This document shows positions 54,776 through 64,000 of a DNA stretch of 64,000 nucleotides, piece by piece (within the stretch, counting starts at the first letter, position 1; each line of letters begins with the position of its first letter). The position numbers were made by a program, and so were the translations under genes. This DNA comes from Magnetococcales bacterium (GTDB lineage Bacteria > Pseudomonadota > Magnetococcia > Magnetococcales > Magnetaquicoccaceae). The stretch spans positions 124,001-188,000 of the forward strand of contig JADGAZ010000005.1 of the NCBI GenBank assembly GCA_015231755.1, written 5' to 3'. The notes beneath the pieces were generated by a model that ran no database searches, was not told where the DNA came from, and saw nothing but the letters and a program-made list of their open reading frames with translations.

Positions 54776-54804
54776 TTGACAAGCCGTCGGATTGCAGCTA
54801 TCTT
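54776..54804 (+). promoter_or_regulatory. Promoter of tRNA-Leu
   Basis: A consensus -35 (TTGACA, 54776-54781) and a -10 (TATCTT, 54799-54804) are separated by 17 bases. Transcription would start about 11 bases before the mature tRNA. Confidence 0.85.
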
Positions 54805-54821
54805 CTTGCCCATAGAGACAA

Positions 54822-54908
54822 GCCCAGATGGCGGAACTGGTAGACGCGCTAGATTCAGGTTCTAGTATCTGCAAGGATATGGGAGTTCGACTCTCCCTTT
54901 GGGCACCA
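54822..54908 (+). tRNA. tRNA-Leu (anticodon CAG)
   Basis: This is an 87-base class II tRNA with the CCA end encoded. The acceptor stem pairs GCCCAGA with TTTGGGC (with one G-T). The D-loop contains TGGTAGACGC. The anticodon loop TTCAGGT gives CAG between CTAGA and TCTAG. The long variable arm and the T-arm (GGGAGTTCGACTCTCCC) are clear. A promoter lies upstream and an intrinsic terminator downstream, so it is a single-gene transcript. Confidence 0.97.
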
Positions 54909-54920
54909 AAAGACAATCAA

Positions 54921-54952
54921 GGACTTGGCCGGTTTCGGTCAGGTCCTTTTTT
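54921..54952 (+). terminator. Intrinsic terminator of tRNA-Leu
   Basis: GGACTTGGCCG pairs with CGGTCAGGTCC (two G-T pairs, short GTTT-type loop), followed by six T. It lies 12 bases after the tRNA CCA. Confidence 0.88.
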
Positions 54953-55219
54953 GTTTTTCAGGCGTTCTTTCAGCACCCCTCCCTCCCGGTTCATCCTTGG
55001 CCAGGAGCGGCGAAATGGCAACGTTTTGACGCTTCATTTGGCATTATTCTTGAATCAATTTCAACAGGATCGCCATTTTTCTGGATCCAGTGGACCGCCT
55101 GGAGACCGGCGACACCGTGTTCTTTGACATCGTGAGGGTGAGTGAACCGGTTGGATGGATACCGGGGAAACGTGGGGAGGGGAGAGGCGAATCCGGGGAG
55201 AACCGTGATGGATTCCCGG

Positions 55220-55253
55220 GGAGGGAGCGCCTTATAAAAAAAGCACTCCCTCC
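55220..55253 (-). terminator. Hairpin after the SPOR lipoprotein gene
   Basis: GGAGGGAG at 55220-55227 pairs with CTCCCTCC at 55246-55253, with an extra GC pair. The T run on the minus strand lies in the loop, not after the stem, so this is a hairpin with uncertain terminator function. It is 34 bases downstream of the gene. Confidence 0.4.
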
Positions 55254-55287
55254 ACAGGTGTCAGGCTTTGGGTATCAACGGTGCGGC

Positions 55288-56847
55288 TTAGATGTCACAC
55301 AGCACACCACCGATGGAACCGGCATAGCTGCCAGCGATACGATTCCGTTCGGTGAGGGCGGTGGTCTTGGAGGTGAAGGGACCGACGCGCACCTGGGTCA
55401 GTTCAGGGGTGTTGGGTTTGACGGTCACGGGATGCAGGGAAACGTTGGAAATCCCTTTGCTCTTCAGTTGGCTTTGAGCCTCTTCCACGCTGCTCGTCTT
55501 GCTGTACGAGCCGATGTGAACGAAGCAGCTACCCGCTTTGGCGTCGGTGCTGACCGCAGCGGCGACAGCCGGCTTGGACTCGGGGGCTTTGGTCTCGACT
55601 TTGGAGACAGCCGTGGAAGAGTCTTGCAACTGGCTGGTTTTGGCGGGCTTGGCGGCGGCCGGTTGAGCGGCAGGCTTTTGGGCCGTGGTTTTCGGCATGT
55701 TCAACTGGGCGAGCATGTCGTTGAGATAGGCTTCGCCACCATACTCGAAGGATTCACGGAAGCCGGGAGCCAGGTACAGTTGGATGTCGCCGGGCTTGTC
55801 AACCGCGAGGGAGAGATTGCGCAGATATTCCACGCCTTCGGTCCGATCCTTCAGACCATGGAACAGGGCATTGCCCAGATTGATACCGGCGGCATGCAGA
55901 GCGCGACGATAGTTACGCAGATAAATCTCCTCGGCGGAGAAGATCCGGAAGGTGAACTTGTCGCTGTCGGTCAGAGTGGTGGTATGGTTGGCGTAGAACT
56001 GGCCTTCCAGAGCCGTGGTCATGAAGTTCTCGGTACGGCTGTAGGTCAGTTCGTAACCGGTCATGGCGGCGTTGGCGCAGACCACCGACTGGGAGAGATC
56101 CTCGGCAACCGGGATATTCTTCTGAGAGACGGCGGGCATTTCCTTGGCGATTTCGGCCAGGGTCTGCTTCATGGATTCCCGATAGCTGCACACAAAGCCG
56201 TTCTTGAAGGCTTGGCGGTCGGCCGGGGAACCGGAGGTCAGCAGTTCCTGGAAGAGTTCCAACATGGCGACGGCATGGGTGTTGGTCTCTTTGAGCATGG
56301 GATCGAACTTGCCCTGGAAGGAGGTGGAGCGCTCCAGGTTGAGTTGGAAGAACTTCTTGGGCCACTGGGAGAAGCCGGCACCGATTTCGCGGCCGATTTC
56401 GCCGGCGGCGGTGGAGACGTGATATCCGAGGACATCATCGGCATCCATGCGGCCATAGGTGGTCCGGAAGCAGGAGTGGAACTTGGTCCGCAGTTCCTGG
56501 TTGACGCCAAAATAGAAGCGTCCCAGGGGGGTCGCCTGACCGTTGGCGTTCATTTCACCCGTGCGCAGAAAATGCACGAAGTCGGGATTCAGGTGCTTTT
56601 TGCCGTACAGGTTGCCATTGTCGTTGCGCAGATTGGCGCCCCAGTAGTCACCGGCGCGACAGAAGGAACCGGCATCCATTTTGATCAGGAATTCGGTGTT
56701 GGCATTGGTGTTGACAATGGTCCGTTCCAACGAGTCGTGGGAATTGATCGGGGCGCCCAGTTCCGGATGCGGGGCCGCACAACCAGCAACCAGGGCCAGC
56801 AGGGACAAACCACACAGCTTTTGGACGATGGATTTCGGTTGTCTCAT
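55288..56847 (-). CDS. Lipoprotein with C-terminal SPOR domain
   Basis: This 519-aa protein has a lipoprotein signal (LSLLALVAGC, Cys 23). A large periplasmic domain (about 30-375) that I do not recognise follows, with many Phe/Tyr and a few Cys. Next is an Ala/Pro/Lys linker (385-440). A SPOR domain (about 445-515) has CFVHIGSYSKTSSVEEAQSQLKSKG and VRVGPFTSKTTALTERNRI. SPOR domains bind glycan strands lacking stem peptides, mostly at division sites. AAGGAGA lies six bases before the ATG. It is 91 bp downstream of an OmpA-type gene on the same strand. Together they may tether the outer membrane to peptidoglycan. Confidence 0.88.
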   Translation of the reverse strand: MRQPKSIVQKLCGLSLLALVAGCAAPHPELGAPINSHDSLERTIVNTNANTEFLIKMDAGSFCRAGDYWGANLRNDNGNLYGKKHLNPDFVHFLRTGEMNANGQATPLGRFYFGVNQELRTKFHSCFRTTYGRMDADDVLGYHVSTAAGEIGREIGAGFSQWPKKFFQLNLERSTSFQGKFDPMLKETNTHAVAMLELFQELLTSGSPADRQAFKNGFVCSYRESMKQTLAEIAKEMPAVSQKNIPVAEDLSQSVVCANAAMTGYELTYSRTENFMTTALEGQFYANHTTTLTDSDKFTFRIFSAEEIYLRNYRRALHAAGINLGNALFHGLKDRTEGVEYLRNLSLAVDKPGDIQLYLAPGFRESFEYGGEAYLNDMLAQLNMPKTTAQKPAAQPAAAKPAKTSQLQDSSTAVSKVETKAPESKPAVAAAVSTDAKAGSCFVHIGSYSKTSSVEEAQSQLKSKGISNVSLHPVTVKPNTPELTQVRVGPFTSKTTALTERNRIAGSYAGSIGGVLCDI

Positions 56848-56938
56848 GAGTGTCTCCTTCTAAGAACATTTCTGGAAGCTTGCGGGCATTCCAGTCATTT
56901 TATGAACACGGGTACAACGGGGTTTTCCCGTTGCTTGA

Positions 56939-57847
56939 CTACCTGATGGAATCCGTCTCACGGATGGAGTACTTTCCAGGCAGGAAATGGATTTCAACGC
57001 GACGATTGATCGGTTGACGATCCTTTTCGCTGTACAGGTTGTAAGCGGCGGGACGGGTGTCGCCATAACCCACGATGGTCAACTGGGCGGCGGAGACTCC
57101 CTGTTTCACCAGATAGGCACGCACTTCCTTGGCGCGATGATTGGACAGGCCCACATTGTTGGCCGCCGAACCGCTCTCATCCGCATGGCCTTGGATTTCG
57201 ACGCGCAGACCCGGGTTGGCTTTGATCTTTTTGGCGGTTTCGTTGAGGATCTTCCGGTCGCCGGCGCGCAGATAGGCCTTGCCCAGATCAAAGTTGACCA
57301 CGGACAGGGCGGAAACGGCGCAACCTTCGGTGGAGACCTTTTCGCCGCGGGCGGAATTGTTGCACTTGTCCGCGCCGTCGATGACGCCGTCGGCATCCGT
57401 ATCCACATGGCAACCGGCGGCATTCACGGCCACGCCCGGGATGGACTTGGGACAATCGTCTTTCACATCCGGCACGCCGTCCCGATCACTGTCGAGGGGG
57501 CAGCCATGCACATCGACTTTGGCCAGCGGATCGGTATTGGGGCACAGATCCCAGAAATCGTGGACGCCATCGTTGTCCGCATCGTCGTTGGTGCAGCCAT
57601 AACGATCGACAACCGCGCCAGCCGCCGTACCCGGGCAATGGTCGATGGAGTTTTTCACGCCATCGTTGTCGCTGTCGCCGTCGGGAGCGAAATTGGCGAC
57701 GAAGGAGGCCGACAGGTTGTTGTACCAGTGGGCGCTGTGGTGCCAGGCATGCTCGGAGTGGTCGAACAGGTCATGCGCCGAGGCGGTGTTTCCGACGCAT
57801 AGCATTCCTCCCACGACGAGCGATGCGGTCAATATTTTTATTTTCAT
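56939..57847 (-). CDS. OmpA-family peptidoglycan-binding protein with TSP type-3 repeats
   Basis: This is a 302-aa exported protein. The signal peptide (about 1-24) is followed by a His-rich segment (six His in 17 residues). Four calcium-binding thrombospondin type-3 repeats lie between about 55 and 170 (DSDNDGVKNSIDHCP, DADNDGVHDFWDLCP, DSDRDGVPDVKDDCP, DTDADGVIDGADKC). The OmpA-C domain (about 180-290) has VEIQGHADESGSAANNVGLSNHRAKEVRAYL, with the Asp/Arg that bind diaminopimelate. No beta-barrel is present. The ATG at 57847 has AGGAGG five bases upstream, better than the upstream in-frame start at 57913. Confidence 0.92.
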   Translation of the reverse strand: MKIKILTASLVVGGMLCVGNTASAHDLFDHSEHAWHHSAHWYNNLSASFVANFAPDGDSDNDGVKNSIDHCPGTAAGAVVDRYGCTNDDADNDGVHDFWDLCPNTDPLAKVDVHGCPLDSDRDGVPDVKDDCPKSIPGVAVNAAGCHVDTDADGVIDGADKCNNSARGEKVSTEGCAVSALSVVNFDLGKAYLRAGDRKILNETAKKIKANPGLRVEIQGHADESGSAANNVGLSNHRAKEVRAYLVKQGVSAAQLTIVGYGDTRPAAYNLYSEKDRQPINRRVEIHFLPGKYSIRETDSIR

Positions 57848-57933
57848 GTAATCCTCCTTATGAACGATGATTAGGTGAGTTGGATGTGGCCCAACCCTGA
57901 TAATTTTTAACAAGTCCTTCAGCTAACTTCAAC

Positions 57934-57962
57934 CAATTACCACTTATTGAAAGGCTCGTCAA
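57934..57962 (-). promoter_or_regulatory. Possible promoter of the ompA-like gene
   Basis: On the minus strand TTGACG (57957-57962) and TAATTG (57934-57939) are spaced by 17 bases. The -35 is good and the -10 weak. The leader would be about 80 bases. Confidence 0.5.
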
Positions 57963-58269
57963 CCATCTTTCTCTCACGTTTCACCATAACCGGGAAAAGT
58001 GTGAAATTTTTTGTGATCTTTTGCGTTCCCGGGTGGTTTTGGCTTGCGGGCAATGCGGTTGTTCGTCGCTGGTTGGGATGGTTGTTGGTGTGACCGATCC
58101 AATCCCCGCCCTGGAGTCACGATCCCTGATTCTGGAATTATTGAAAGTCATGTAACTGTCGAGGGTCGCTTTTTCCATGACAGGAACGGGAAGCTCTTGC
58201 ACACAAGATGAAAAACATCTCAAGGCGACTGTTAAAGGGATTGATTATCGAAAGCTGGATGGGCGGTGA
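57963..58269. other. Intergenic stretch without a gene
   Basis: About 300 bases between the MCP stop and the ompA-like promoter region. A minus frame of 80 codons (57981-58223) has no homologue that I recognise and no Shine-Dalgarno. I see no terminator. Confidence 0.5.
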
Positions 58270-60855
58270 TCATGACTCCAGCTTGAATCGTTCGACAATC
58301 TCCTTGAGGGATCCGGAAAGCCCCGACATTCCCGTGGCCCGTTGGTTGAGTTGGGCGCTCATGCGGGTCACGTCCGCCACGGCCTGATTGACCGGTTCCA
58401 TGTTGGTGGCGATTTCCTGGGCCATTTCGGCGGCTGCCAGCACGTTGCTGGTGATGTTTTGGCTGCCGCTCGAAGCCAGGGCCACGTTGCGGGTGATCTC
58501 CACCACTCCGGCGGAAAGTTCCGCCACATTGCGGGTCACCTCCGCGATCCCCAAAGAGACCTCGCTGACCGCACGGCTGACATCCAGCATATCCTGATTG
58601 GTGGCGTTCATGCCTTCGGTCACGGAGCGGGTTTGTTCCGAAGCGGCGCTCATGGCCTTGGCGATTCCTTGCGCGGAGCGGTCCTGATCCTCCACCGCTT
58701 CGAGAATTTCTTCGTTGGCCGAAGCCATGATCTGGATGATGCTCACGATTTGATCCGCCGAGTCCGAGGCGTCCCGGGAGTGGTCGATCATCCGGGCGAT
58801 GGTATCGGATATCATGCCGGTGGCGGCGGCGGTCTGACGGGCCAGTTCCTTGACTTCGTTGGCCACCACCGCGAATCCCTTGCCGGCCTCTCCGGCTCCC
58901 GCCGCCTCGATGGAGGCGTTGAGGGCCAGCATGTTGGTCTGTTCGGCGATGCTGTTGATCACATCCACCACTTTGTGAATCTCCTGACCCGACTCCATCA
59001 GGCGGTCCATCACCTCCTGGGTACGGTTGGCCTCCCGGTTGGCCCGTTCCGAGGACTGGTTGGCCATGAGACAGCGTTGACGCACCTCTCCCAGAGCGTG
59101 GGTCATCACCTGAACGGCTCCCGCCACTCCTTGCACGTTGTCGCTGGTCTGTTCGGCGGCGCTTTTGACCTGTTCCATCCGTTCCGTGGCCTGATGGGTC
59201 GAGCTGACCACGGCGGTCAGGCTGATGCTGGCCTCTTCGGCGGCGGCGGAGATGGTGTTGAGGTTGGTGCTGGCCTCTTCGGCGGCGGCGGACAGGGTGT
59301 TGAGATTGGCGCTGGCCTGTTCGGCTTCCGAGGCGATGTGGTTGAGGTTGGTGCTGGAGCGTTCCACGGCGCTGGATACGGATTCAGCCTTGCGGGTGAG
59401 CAGCGCCGCGCTGGTGTTCATGGATCCGGAGACCTCGGACAGTTCCTGGGAAGCGTCGGAAAGGTTGTGGGATCCTTCCGACAAAGAGAGGAAAATTCCT
59501 TTCAGAATCGCTGCCATGCCCGACATGGCCATCAGCAGATGGCCCAGTTCGTCGTTGCGTACCGGTCCCAGATTGGTGGTGAGGTCCCCCTGGGCGATGC
59601 GATGCACCCCCTCCACCGCCCGATCCAGGGAACCAGTGATCCGCCGGATCAGCAGCATGCCAAAGCCCACCATGAACACCCCCACCACCAGGGCCACACT
59701 GTAGACCAGAATCTGACTGGCGCGACTCACCGAGGCGGCTTCCTGGGTCACGGCCACATTCAGTTTGTCGGCCCAGGCGTCGATCTCTTCCAACCGTTGG
59801 ATCACCTGACCTTGAATGGTCTCTTCGGTGTGACGGTTCGTTTCGGTCAGCCGGTCCAACTCCAGGGCGTCACGGGCCATGCTGAAGACCGCATCGTTGC
59901 CTTCCATCAGCAGGGCAGTCAGATTGGCGAACTCTTTTTCCAGTTGCTCCGTCAACTCCGCCACCCCGGCTGGGGCGTTCTGGGCGCTGGCTTTGAGGGT
60001 ATTGATGGATTGGCGCGCCAGATCCACCGCGGGCTTGATCTGATTGGTCTGGAGATTGGTCAGCATATCGGTGGTGAGTTCCAGTCGGATTTGGCGACTC
60101 AGGATCGACAGGGTGTTGACGCTGGAGATCACCTTTTCCGTCACTTGGCCGATGCGACCCGTACCTCCAGAGAGCATCACTCCTGCCAGACTGCGCAGTT
60201 CCGCTTCCGAGGTGCGGCTTTCCATGGCGCGACGGGTCTGGCGTTTTCCCCGTACCATGGCCAGGGTCACCTTGCCCTTGATCCCTTCGGCCAAAGTGGT
60301 CATCCGTTCCACTGATTGATCCAGGGCCGTGGTGCGACTTTTCATCCGTTGGCTTAACTCCAGATCCCGTTTGGTCAGATCCACCAGCCGATCATCCTGC
60401 TCCAGAAACTGGGCAAAGGATTGCTTGAGGTGGGTCAGTGGCTGCTCCAGACCGCTCATGCCCTGTCCGACCGTACCCAGATAGTCCAGTTCGGCGGTGA
60501 AACGACGATCCAGTTCCTGGCGGGGCGGCAGCGCGCCGAGGGCTTCCGTGGAGGTGGCCTGCACCAGGGTGTTCTGACGGTTGACATACTCCAACAGCAT
60601 GCCGCTCAACCGTCGTCCCGAGGTTTCCACAGGCAGAATCTGTTTTACTACACGGTTTTGCAGCGTGGTCAGACGGATGGTGGCAAAGGTCGCCGCACCG
60701 GCGAGCACCACCGTGGCGATCAATCCCATGGCGGCCCATGCGATCAACAGACGACGGATGGTCCAGGATTGATGATCCGATTGACCCAGACGCGGGAGCA
60801 ATCGGATCAACCGGTCGAAGAGCGTGGTACGGGTCGGGGAGGATTGGGGGTTCAT
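58270..60855 (-). CDS. Methyl-accepting chemotaxis protein
   Basis: This chemoreceptor has 861 aa. Helices near 33-57 and 385-408 bound an unusually large helical periplasmic domain (about 325 residues). HAMP follows ([26 protein letters not shown]). The cytoplasmic coiled coil has four 14-residue repeats. The signalling hairpin is [40 protein letters not shown]. The ATG at 60855 overlaps the stop of a periplasmic binding-protein gene by 4 bp, so the receptor and the binding protein are probably a functional pair. Methylation sites are expected in the Glu/Gln/Ala-rich repeats but were not mapped. Confidence 0.94.
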   Translation of the reverse strand: MNPQSSPTRTTLFDRLIRLLPRLGQSDHQSWTIRRLLIAWAAMGLIATVVLAGAATFATIRLTTLQNRVVKQILPVETSGRRLSGMLLEYVNRQNTLVQATSTEALGALPPRQELDRRFTAELDYLGTVGQGMSGLEQPLTHLKQSFAQFLEQDDRLVDLTKRDLELSQRMKSRTTALDQSVERMTTLAEGIKGKVTLAMVRGKRQTRRAMESRTSEAELRSLAGVMLSGGTGRIGQVTEKVISSVNTLSILSRQIRLELTTDMLTNLQTNQIKPAVDLARQSINTLKASAQNAPAGVAELTEQLEKEFANLTALLMEGNDAVFSMARDALELDRLTETNRHTEETIQGQVIQRLEEIDAWADKLNVAVTQEAASVSRASQILVYSVALVVGVFMVGFGMLLIRRITGSLDRAVEGVHRIAQGDLTTNLGPVRNDELGHLLMAMSGMAAILKGIFLSLSEGSHNLSDASQELSEVSGSMNTSAALLTRKAESVSSAVERSSTNLNHIASEAEQASANLNTLSAAAEEASTNLNTISAAAEEASISLTAVVSSTHQATERMEQVKSAAEQTSDNVQGVAGAVQVMTHALGEVRQRCLMANQSSERANREANRTQEVMDRLMESGQEIHKVVDVINSIAEQTNMLALNASIEAAGAGEAGKGFAVVANEVKELARQTAAATGMISDTIARMIDHSRDASDSADQIVSIIQIMASANEEILEAVEDQDRSAQGIAKAMSAASEQTRSVTEGMNATNQDMLDVSRAVSEVSLGIAEVTRNVAELSAGVVEITRNVALASSGSQNITSNVLAAAEMAQEIATNMEPVNQAVADVTRMSAQLNQRATGMSGLSGSLKEIVERFKLES

Positions 60856-62039
60856 CGCAGTTGACTCCAGGCGAGGGGTTGAAACTCCCCTTGAACCAAG
60901 CGGGTGGGCCATACCTTGTGGCTGGCCTGATGGTCGGTTTTGCTAAAGCTGACCGGCGCACCGATTCCCAGGTCAAAGTCCCGCAGGTTTTCCAGCGTAT
61001 TGACCAGGGTTTCCCGGTCTTCGGTCGGGTTGCCGCTCACCGTGGATCGGCGAATGCCTTCCACCAGCAGACGGGCGGCCAGATATCCTTCCAGGGAGAG
61101 GAAATCCGGTTTGGCATCCGCCCGATACTGACGCAACGCCTCCAGATAGGCTTTCACTCCGGGCATGGGATCGTTGAGGGCGGGGGTCACCTGGGTGACG
61201 ATCACCCCTTCGCCATCCTTGCCCAGCGCCTTGGCCAGGGCCGCGCTGCCCACAAAAGAGACGTTCAGGAACAGGGCGTTGGGCAAATCCTTGCGCGCCT
61301 CGCGAATGAAGGCCGCGCAGGCCGGATAGGCCCCCACCATGATGATGGCACGGGGTTCGACTTCGGCATCCAGGATGGTGGCCAGCGCCCCTTCCACATG
61401 GGTGGTGTTGCGGGTGTAGCGTCCATGGGCCAGGGTATCGATTTCGGCGAAACCGCGATTTTTGAGGGCCGCCACCGATCCGGCATATCCGGAATCCCCG
61501 TAGCCGTCGTTCTGGGTGAAAAAGGCGATCTCCTTGGGCTTGATGCCGATGCCCAACAAACCGTCGATCATGGCGGCGGTCTCTTCGGCGTAGCTGGCCC
61601 GGTAGTTGAAAATATAGCGCTCGGGAGGCGTTTTGCGCAGCAGTCCGGCCCCGGTGACCGCGCCCATTAAAATGGTGCGGGTTTCGTTGGCGATGGGCGC
61701 GGAAACCACTGCCGTGGGGGTGCCCACATTGCCGATGACCGCCAGAACCTTTTTATCATCGATCAACTGGCGCATGTTGACCGCGGCCTTGGTGGGTTCG
61801 TAGCCATCGTCCAGCGCCAGGAGGCGCAGAGGGCGACCGTGGACCCCTCCGGCCCGGTTGACGCTGTCGAAATAACTTTCCACACCCAGGCGGGTGTTCT
61901 GGCCCAAGGCCACGGGACCGCTTTCCAGTGGGGTGGACATGCCAATGGGAATTTCGGCGGCGGCCAGGGCGGAACCGGACCATGCCAGCAGGCTGATGAT
62001 CCCCAGGATTCGGGTCAGAGGCAACAGGGTGAATCTCAT
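60852..62039 (-). CDS. Periplasmic Leu/Ile/Val-type binding protein linked to chemoreceptor
   Basis: This is a type I periplasmic binding protein (Peripla_BP_6, LivJ-like), 395 aa. The signal peptide ends near GSALAAA, then [23 protein letters not shown]. Other family segments are [48 protein letters not shown], and [10 protein letters not shown]. No transporter genes are adjacent. Its stop overlaps the MCP gene, which suggests that it delivers the ligand signal to that receptor instead of a permease. The ligand is unknown; amino acids or small organic acids are typical of the family. Confidence 0.87.
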   Translation of the reverse strand: MRFTLLPLTRILGIISLLAWSGSALAAAEIPIGMSTPLESGPVALGQNTRLGVESYFDSVNRAGGVHGRPLRLLALDDGYEPTKAAVNMRQLIDDKKVLAVIGNVGTPTAVVSAPIANETRTILMGAVTGAGLLRKTPPERYIFNYRASYAEETAAMIDGLLGIGIKPKEIAFFTQNDGYGDSGYAGSVAALKNRGFAEIDTLAHGRYTRNTTHVEGALATILDAEVEPRAIIMVGAYPACAAFIREARKDLPNALFLNVSFVGSAALAKALGKDGEGVIVTQVTPALNDPMPGVKAYLEALRQYRADAKPDFLSLEGYLAARLLVEGIRRSTVSGNPTEDRETLVNTLENLRDFDLGIGAPVSFSKTDHQASHKVWPTRLVQGEFQPLAWSQLR

Positions 62040-62256
62040 GAGGGGGCGATCCTTTGCGCGTATGCCGTATTTTGGATATTCAAGACCGGGGCGGGATCTT
62101 CGGGAATTTCGCGGTCACGCGCCATAGTGTACAACGATGCGTCACCATGGGCCACGATGTGCCTCGGATGGTTTCCCGTTTGCTCGGTAAATTACAGGAA
62201 ATTTCCGGCCATGGCAATCCGGGTCAAACCGGGCGGAGGTCCATTTGTTTCATGAT

Positions 62257-64000
62257 TCAGGCGCGGACCTGGGCGCGGATATACCTCACCAGTTCCCGCG
62301 CCAGGTCGGCGCCCCGGGGATGGCGGTGGGCCGGATTTCTGGCCAGGGATTTTTCCACGATCCGGGCCAGATCCGGGTGGATTTCCGGACGCAGCAGGGG
62401 GATCGACTGGGGGGCCGTGGACAGAATCCGGGAGCGCAATGTCTCCGGGTCGTCGGTCTTGAAAGGCGGATGGCCGGTGAGCAGATGAAAAGAAATCGCT
62501 CCCAGGGCATACAGATCGCTGCGGGGGTCCGGCGCTCCCGGGGTGAGGGACTCCGGGGGGGCATACGGGGAGATGCCGGTTCCGGCCGGGTCCGCTCCCA
62601 ACAGCCGGGCCAGCCCGAATTCCTTGATCCAGACCCGGCGGGTCTTGGGGTCGTATATCAGATCCTCGGGGCGCAAATTGCCATGGGTCAGTCCCCGTTG
62701 ATGGACATGATCCAGAATCAAGGCGGCCCGGGTGATGATGTAGAGAATCAGGGTCAGGGGCAGGGGGTCGTCCGGATGCACATGGCGCTCCAGGTTACCG
62801 GAGATGGGAAAATGTTCCATCACCAGATGGGGCGGATGCTCCTCCAGTTGGATCGCCAACAGGGTCACCACCCCGTCGTGCTGAATACGCAACCAGCGTT
62901 CCCCGTCCGCCAGGAAAGCCTGTCTGGCCTGCTCGGCCTCCCGGGGATCCCGGTGCAGGTTTGGTCCGGGCAGACGCAGAATCACCCCCTGTCCGGATGC
63001 GGGATCCTGTCCCAGCAAAAGCGTACCCAGGGCATCTTGGGCCAGTTCCGCGAGAATCCCGTGGTCACCCACCCGGCGCAACGGATGCTCCAGGGGGGCG
63101 GAGTGGGGCAGGTGGGGGGCGCGGGTCGAGCGGAGTCGGGCCTGGAGGTGTCGCAGCCGTTTGGCCGGTTCCGGATCCTGTGGGTCGAAGCGGCTCATGC
63201 GCTGGTAAACCAGGATCGCGTCGGCAAACCGTTGCGCGGTTTCCAGTTCCTGACCCAGGTGTCGGGCGATCGTCATCAGCATCGGATCCATGGGACACAG
63301 ACAAAAGGTCTCCATGGCCAGATCCCAGCAGTGTTGACCCTGATAGGCCAGGATCAAGGCCAGTCGGGTTTCCCGATCCCTGGGTTGGGTCGCGGATTGG
63401 TTCAGGAAGCGAAACCGTTTGCTGACCAACAGGGGCAGAAAAAATCCAAGAGTGAGCATGGCCAACGGTCCGGCCATGGGCACCCACAACCCCAGGGTGT
63501 CCAAGAGCCACACATGGGCAATCGGCACCAGCAGACCCAGGAGTACGGTGATCACCAGGGTAGCCAGCCGGGCGCCCACCCCGCCGGGAGGAGCGAAGAA
63601 CAGTAAGATTCCCACCACCCCATACAGTCCGTAGCGGATCCACACCCCCCACGGCGGAATCCGGAAACCCTGGTCGTCGAGCAGGGACGCCACCCCCTGG
63701 GCATGGATTTCCAGAGGGCTCATGTCGCGGCCGGTGGGGGTCGGCAGTTGTCGGGCCAGTCGGGAGGCGGTGGGACCGATCATCACCACCCGATCCCGGA
63801 ATCGGTCCGGGGGCACATTGCCGTCGAGTATCGAGAGCATGGAGTAGGTGGCGAACTCCGGTTGCCGGTTGACCCCGGGATGAAAATAAGGATTCAGCCA
63901 GCCGTGATCCCGGGTGGGCAGGAGTATTTCGTTGAGTTGCAGCCTGCCATCGGCATGGGGCAGCAGGTTTTTGGGGGGGGAGGAGCGGGCCTCGATGGCG
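62257..64000 (-). CDS. CHASE2-domain protein with kinase-like (pseudokinase) domain, 5' end outside window
   Basis: The visible 580 residues run to the window end without a start. The N-terminal part is the end of a CHASE2 extracytoplasmic sensor domain (DRVVMIGPTASR, EIHAQGVASLLDD). Three membrane helices follow (about 63700-63430), then a linker. The C-terminal domain is a protein-kinase fold that has lost key residues. The glycine loop is absent, the Lys of VAIK is Arg (GVILRLPG), HRD is HGN (62678-62686), and DFG is EFG (62614-62622). The C-lobe is still recognisable (DLYALGAISFHLLTGHPPFK). It is a probable pseudokinase and may act as a scaffold. An upstream ATG may exist beyond the window. 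Confidence 0.87.
   Translation of the reverse strand, partial: AIEARSSPPKNLLPHADGRLQLNEILLPTRDHGWLNPYFHPGVNRQPEFATYSMLSILDGNVPPDRFRDRVVMIGPTASRLARQLPTPTGRDMSPLEIHAQGVASLLDDQGFRIPPWGVWIRYGLYGVVGILLFFAPPGGVGARLATLVITVLLGLLVPIAHVWLLDTLGLWVPMAGPLAMLTLGFFLPLLVSKRFRFLNQSATQPRDRETRLALILAYQGQHCWDLAMETFCLCPMDPMLMTIARHLGQELETAQRFADAILVYQRMSRFDPQDPEPAKRLRHLQARLRSTRAPHLPHSAPLEHPLRRVGDHGILAELAQDALGTLLLGQDPASGQGVILRLPGPNLHRDPREAEQARQAFLADGERWLRIQHDGVVTLLAIQLEEHPPHLVMEHFPISGNLERHVHPDDPLPLTLILYIITRAALILDHVHQRGLTHGNLRPEDLIYDPKTRRVWIKEFGLARLLGADPAGTGISPYAPPESLTPGAPDPRSDLYALGAISFHLLTGHPPFKTDDPETLRSRILSTAPQSIPLLRPEIHPDLARIVEKSLARNPAHRHPRGADLARELVRYIRAQVRA

Noticed and set aside
54828-55127. A 99-codon frame overlapping the tRNA
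   Set aside because: It runs through tRNA-Leu and its terminator and is not a gene.

Overview
The window is a GC-rich (roughly 60%) bacterial chromosome segment with dense, mostly minus-strand operons joined by 4-bp stop/start overlaps. The RpoH-type sigma factor, the PBP1A with a Cys-x-x-Cys insert, and the large number of hybrid histidine kinases, chemoreceptors, CheW/CheX/CheR proteins and CHASE2 or TPR-CHAT proteins point to a motile, signalling-rich proteobacterium. The overall gene mix reminds me of Magnetococcia/Alphaproteobacteria, but no magnetosome gene is present and this placement is inference.

Region 1 (1-16.5 kb): one long minus-strand run pilM-pilN-pilO-pilP-pilQ-aroB, continuing into a GAF/three-receiver hybrid kinase, a CheR methyltransferase and a second receiver-kinase protein that leaves the window. 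It encodes the type IV pilus alignment complex and secretin, 3-dehydroquinate synthase, and a phosphorelay module. Divergent to pilM is mrcA (PBP1A). rpoH faces mrcA and has a strong intrinsic terminator. Region 2 (16.6-22.3 kb) holds housekeeping genes: plsC, an orphan 186-aa protein, a rubredoxin with an N-terminal extension, rlmB-cysS, and a class I aminotransferase.

Region 3 (22.3-25.4 kb) is the only clearly foreign segment. It is AT-rich and holds a two-gene cassette that I do not recognise, a strong hairpin at the gene junction, a likely transposase tail, and a 0.75-kb AT-rich non-coding stretch with a perfect palindrome. Region 4 (25.4-35.2 kb) is a glycosylation locus. A Maf-type motility accessory factor, LegB-like dehydratase, LegC-like aminotransferase, NeuD/PglD-type acetyltransferase and PtmE-like CBS-nucleotidyltransferase form one operon. 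Divergent to it are two tandem TPR-glycosyltransferases. Together they suggest legionaminic-acid-type flagellin glycosylation, but the synthase, epimerase and CMP-transferase are not here.

Region 5 (35.3-45 kb) is signalling: cheW-cheX, a TorR/TorT/TorS-like set (response regulator, periplasmic binding protein, hybrid kinase with Hpt), and a receiver-PAS-kinase-receiver protein coupled to rsmA. Region 6 (45-55 kb) has an exported 1335-aa TPR-CHAT protease-like protein, yejA-yejB without yejE/yejF, a Memo-AMMECR1 fusion, a YdjM-type membrane protein, and tRNA-Leu(CAG) with a clear promoter and terminator. Region 7 (55-64 kb) has an OmpA/TSP3 protein with a SPOR lipoprotein, a periplasmic binding protein coupled to a chemoreceptor, and a CHASE2 protein whose kinase-like domain has lost its catalytic residues.
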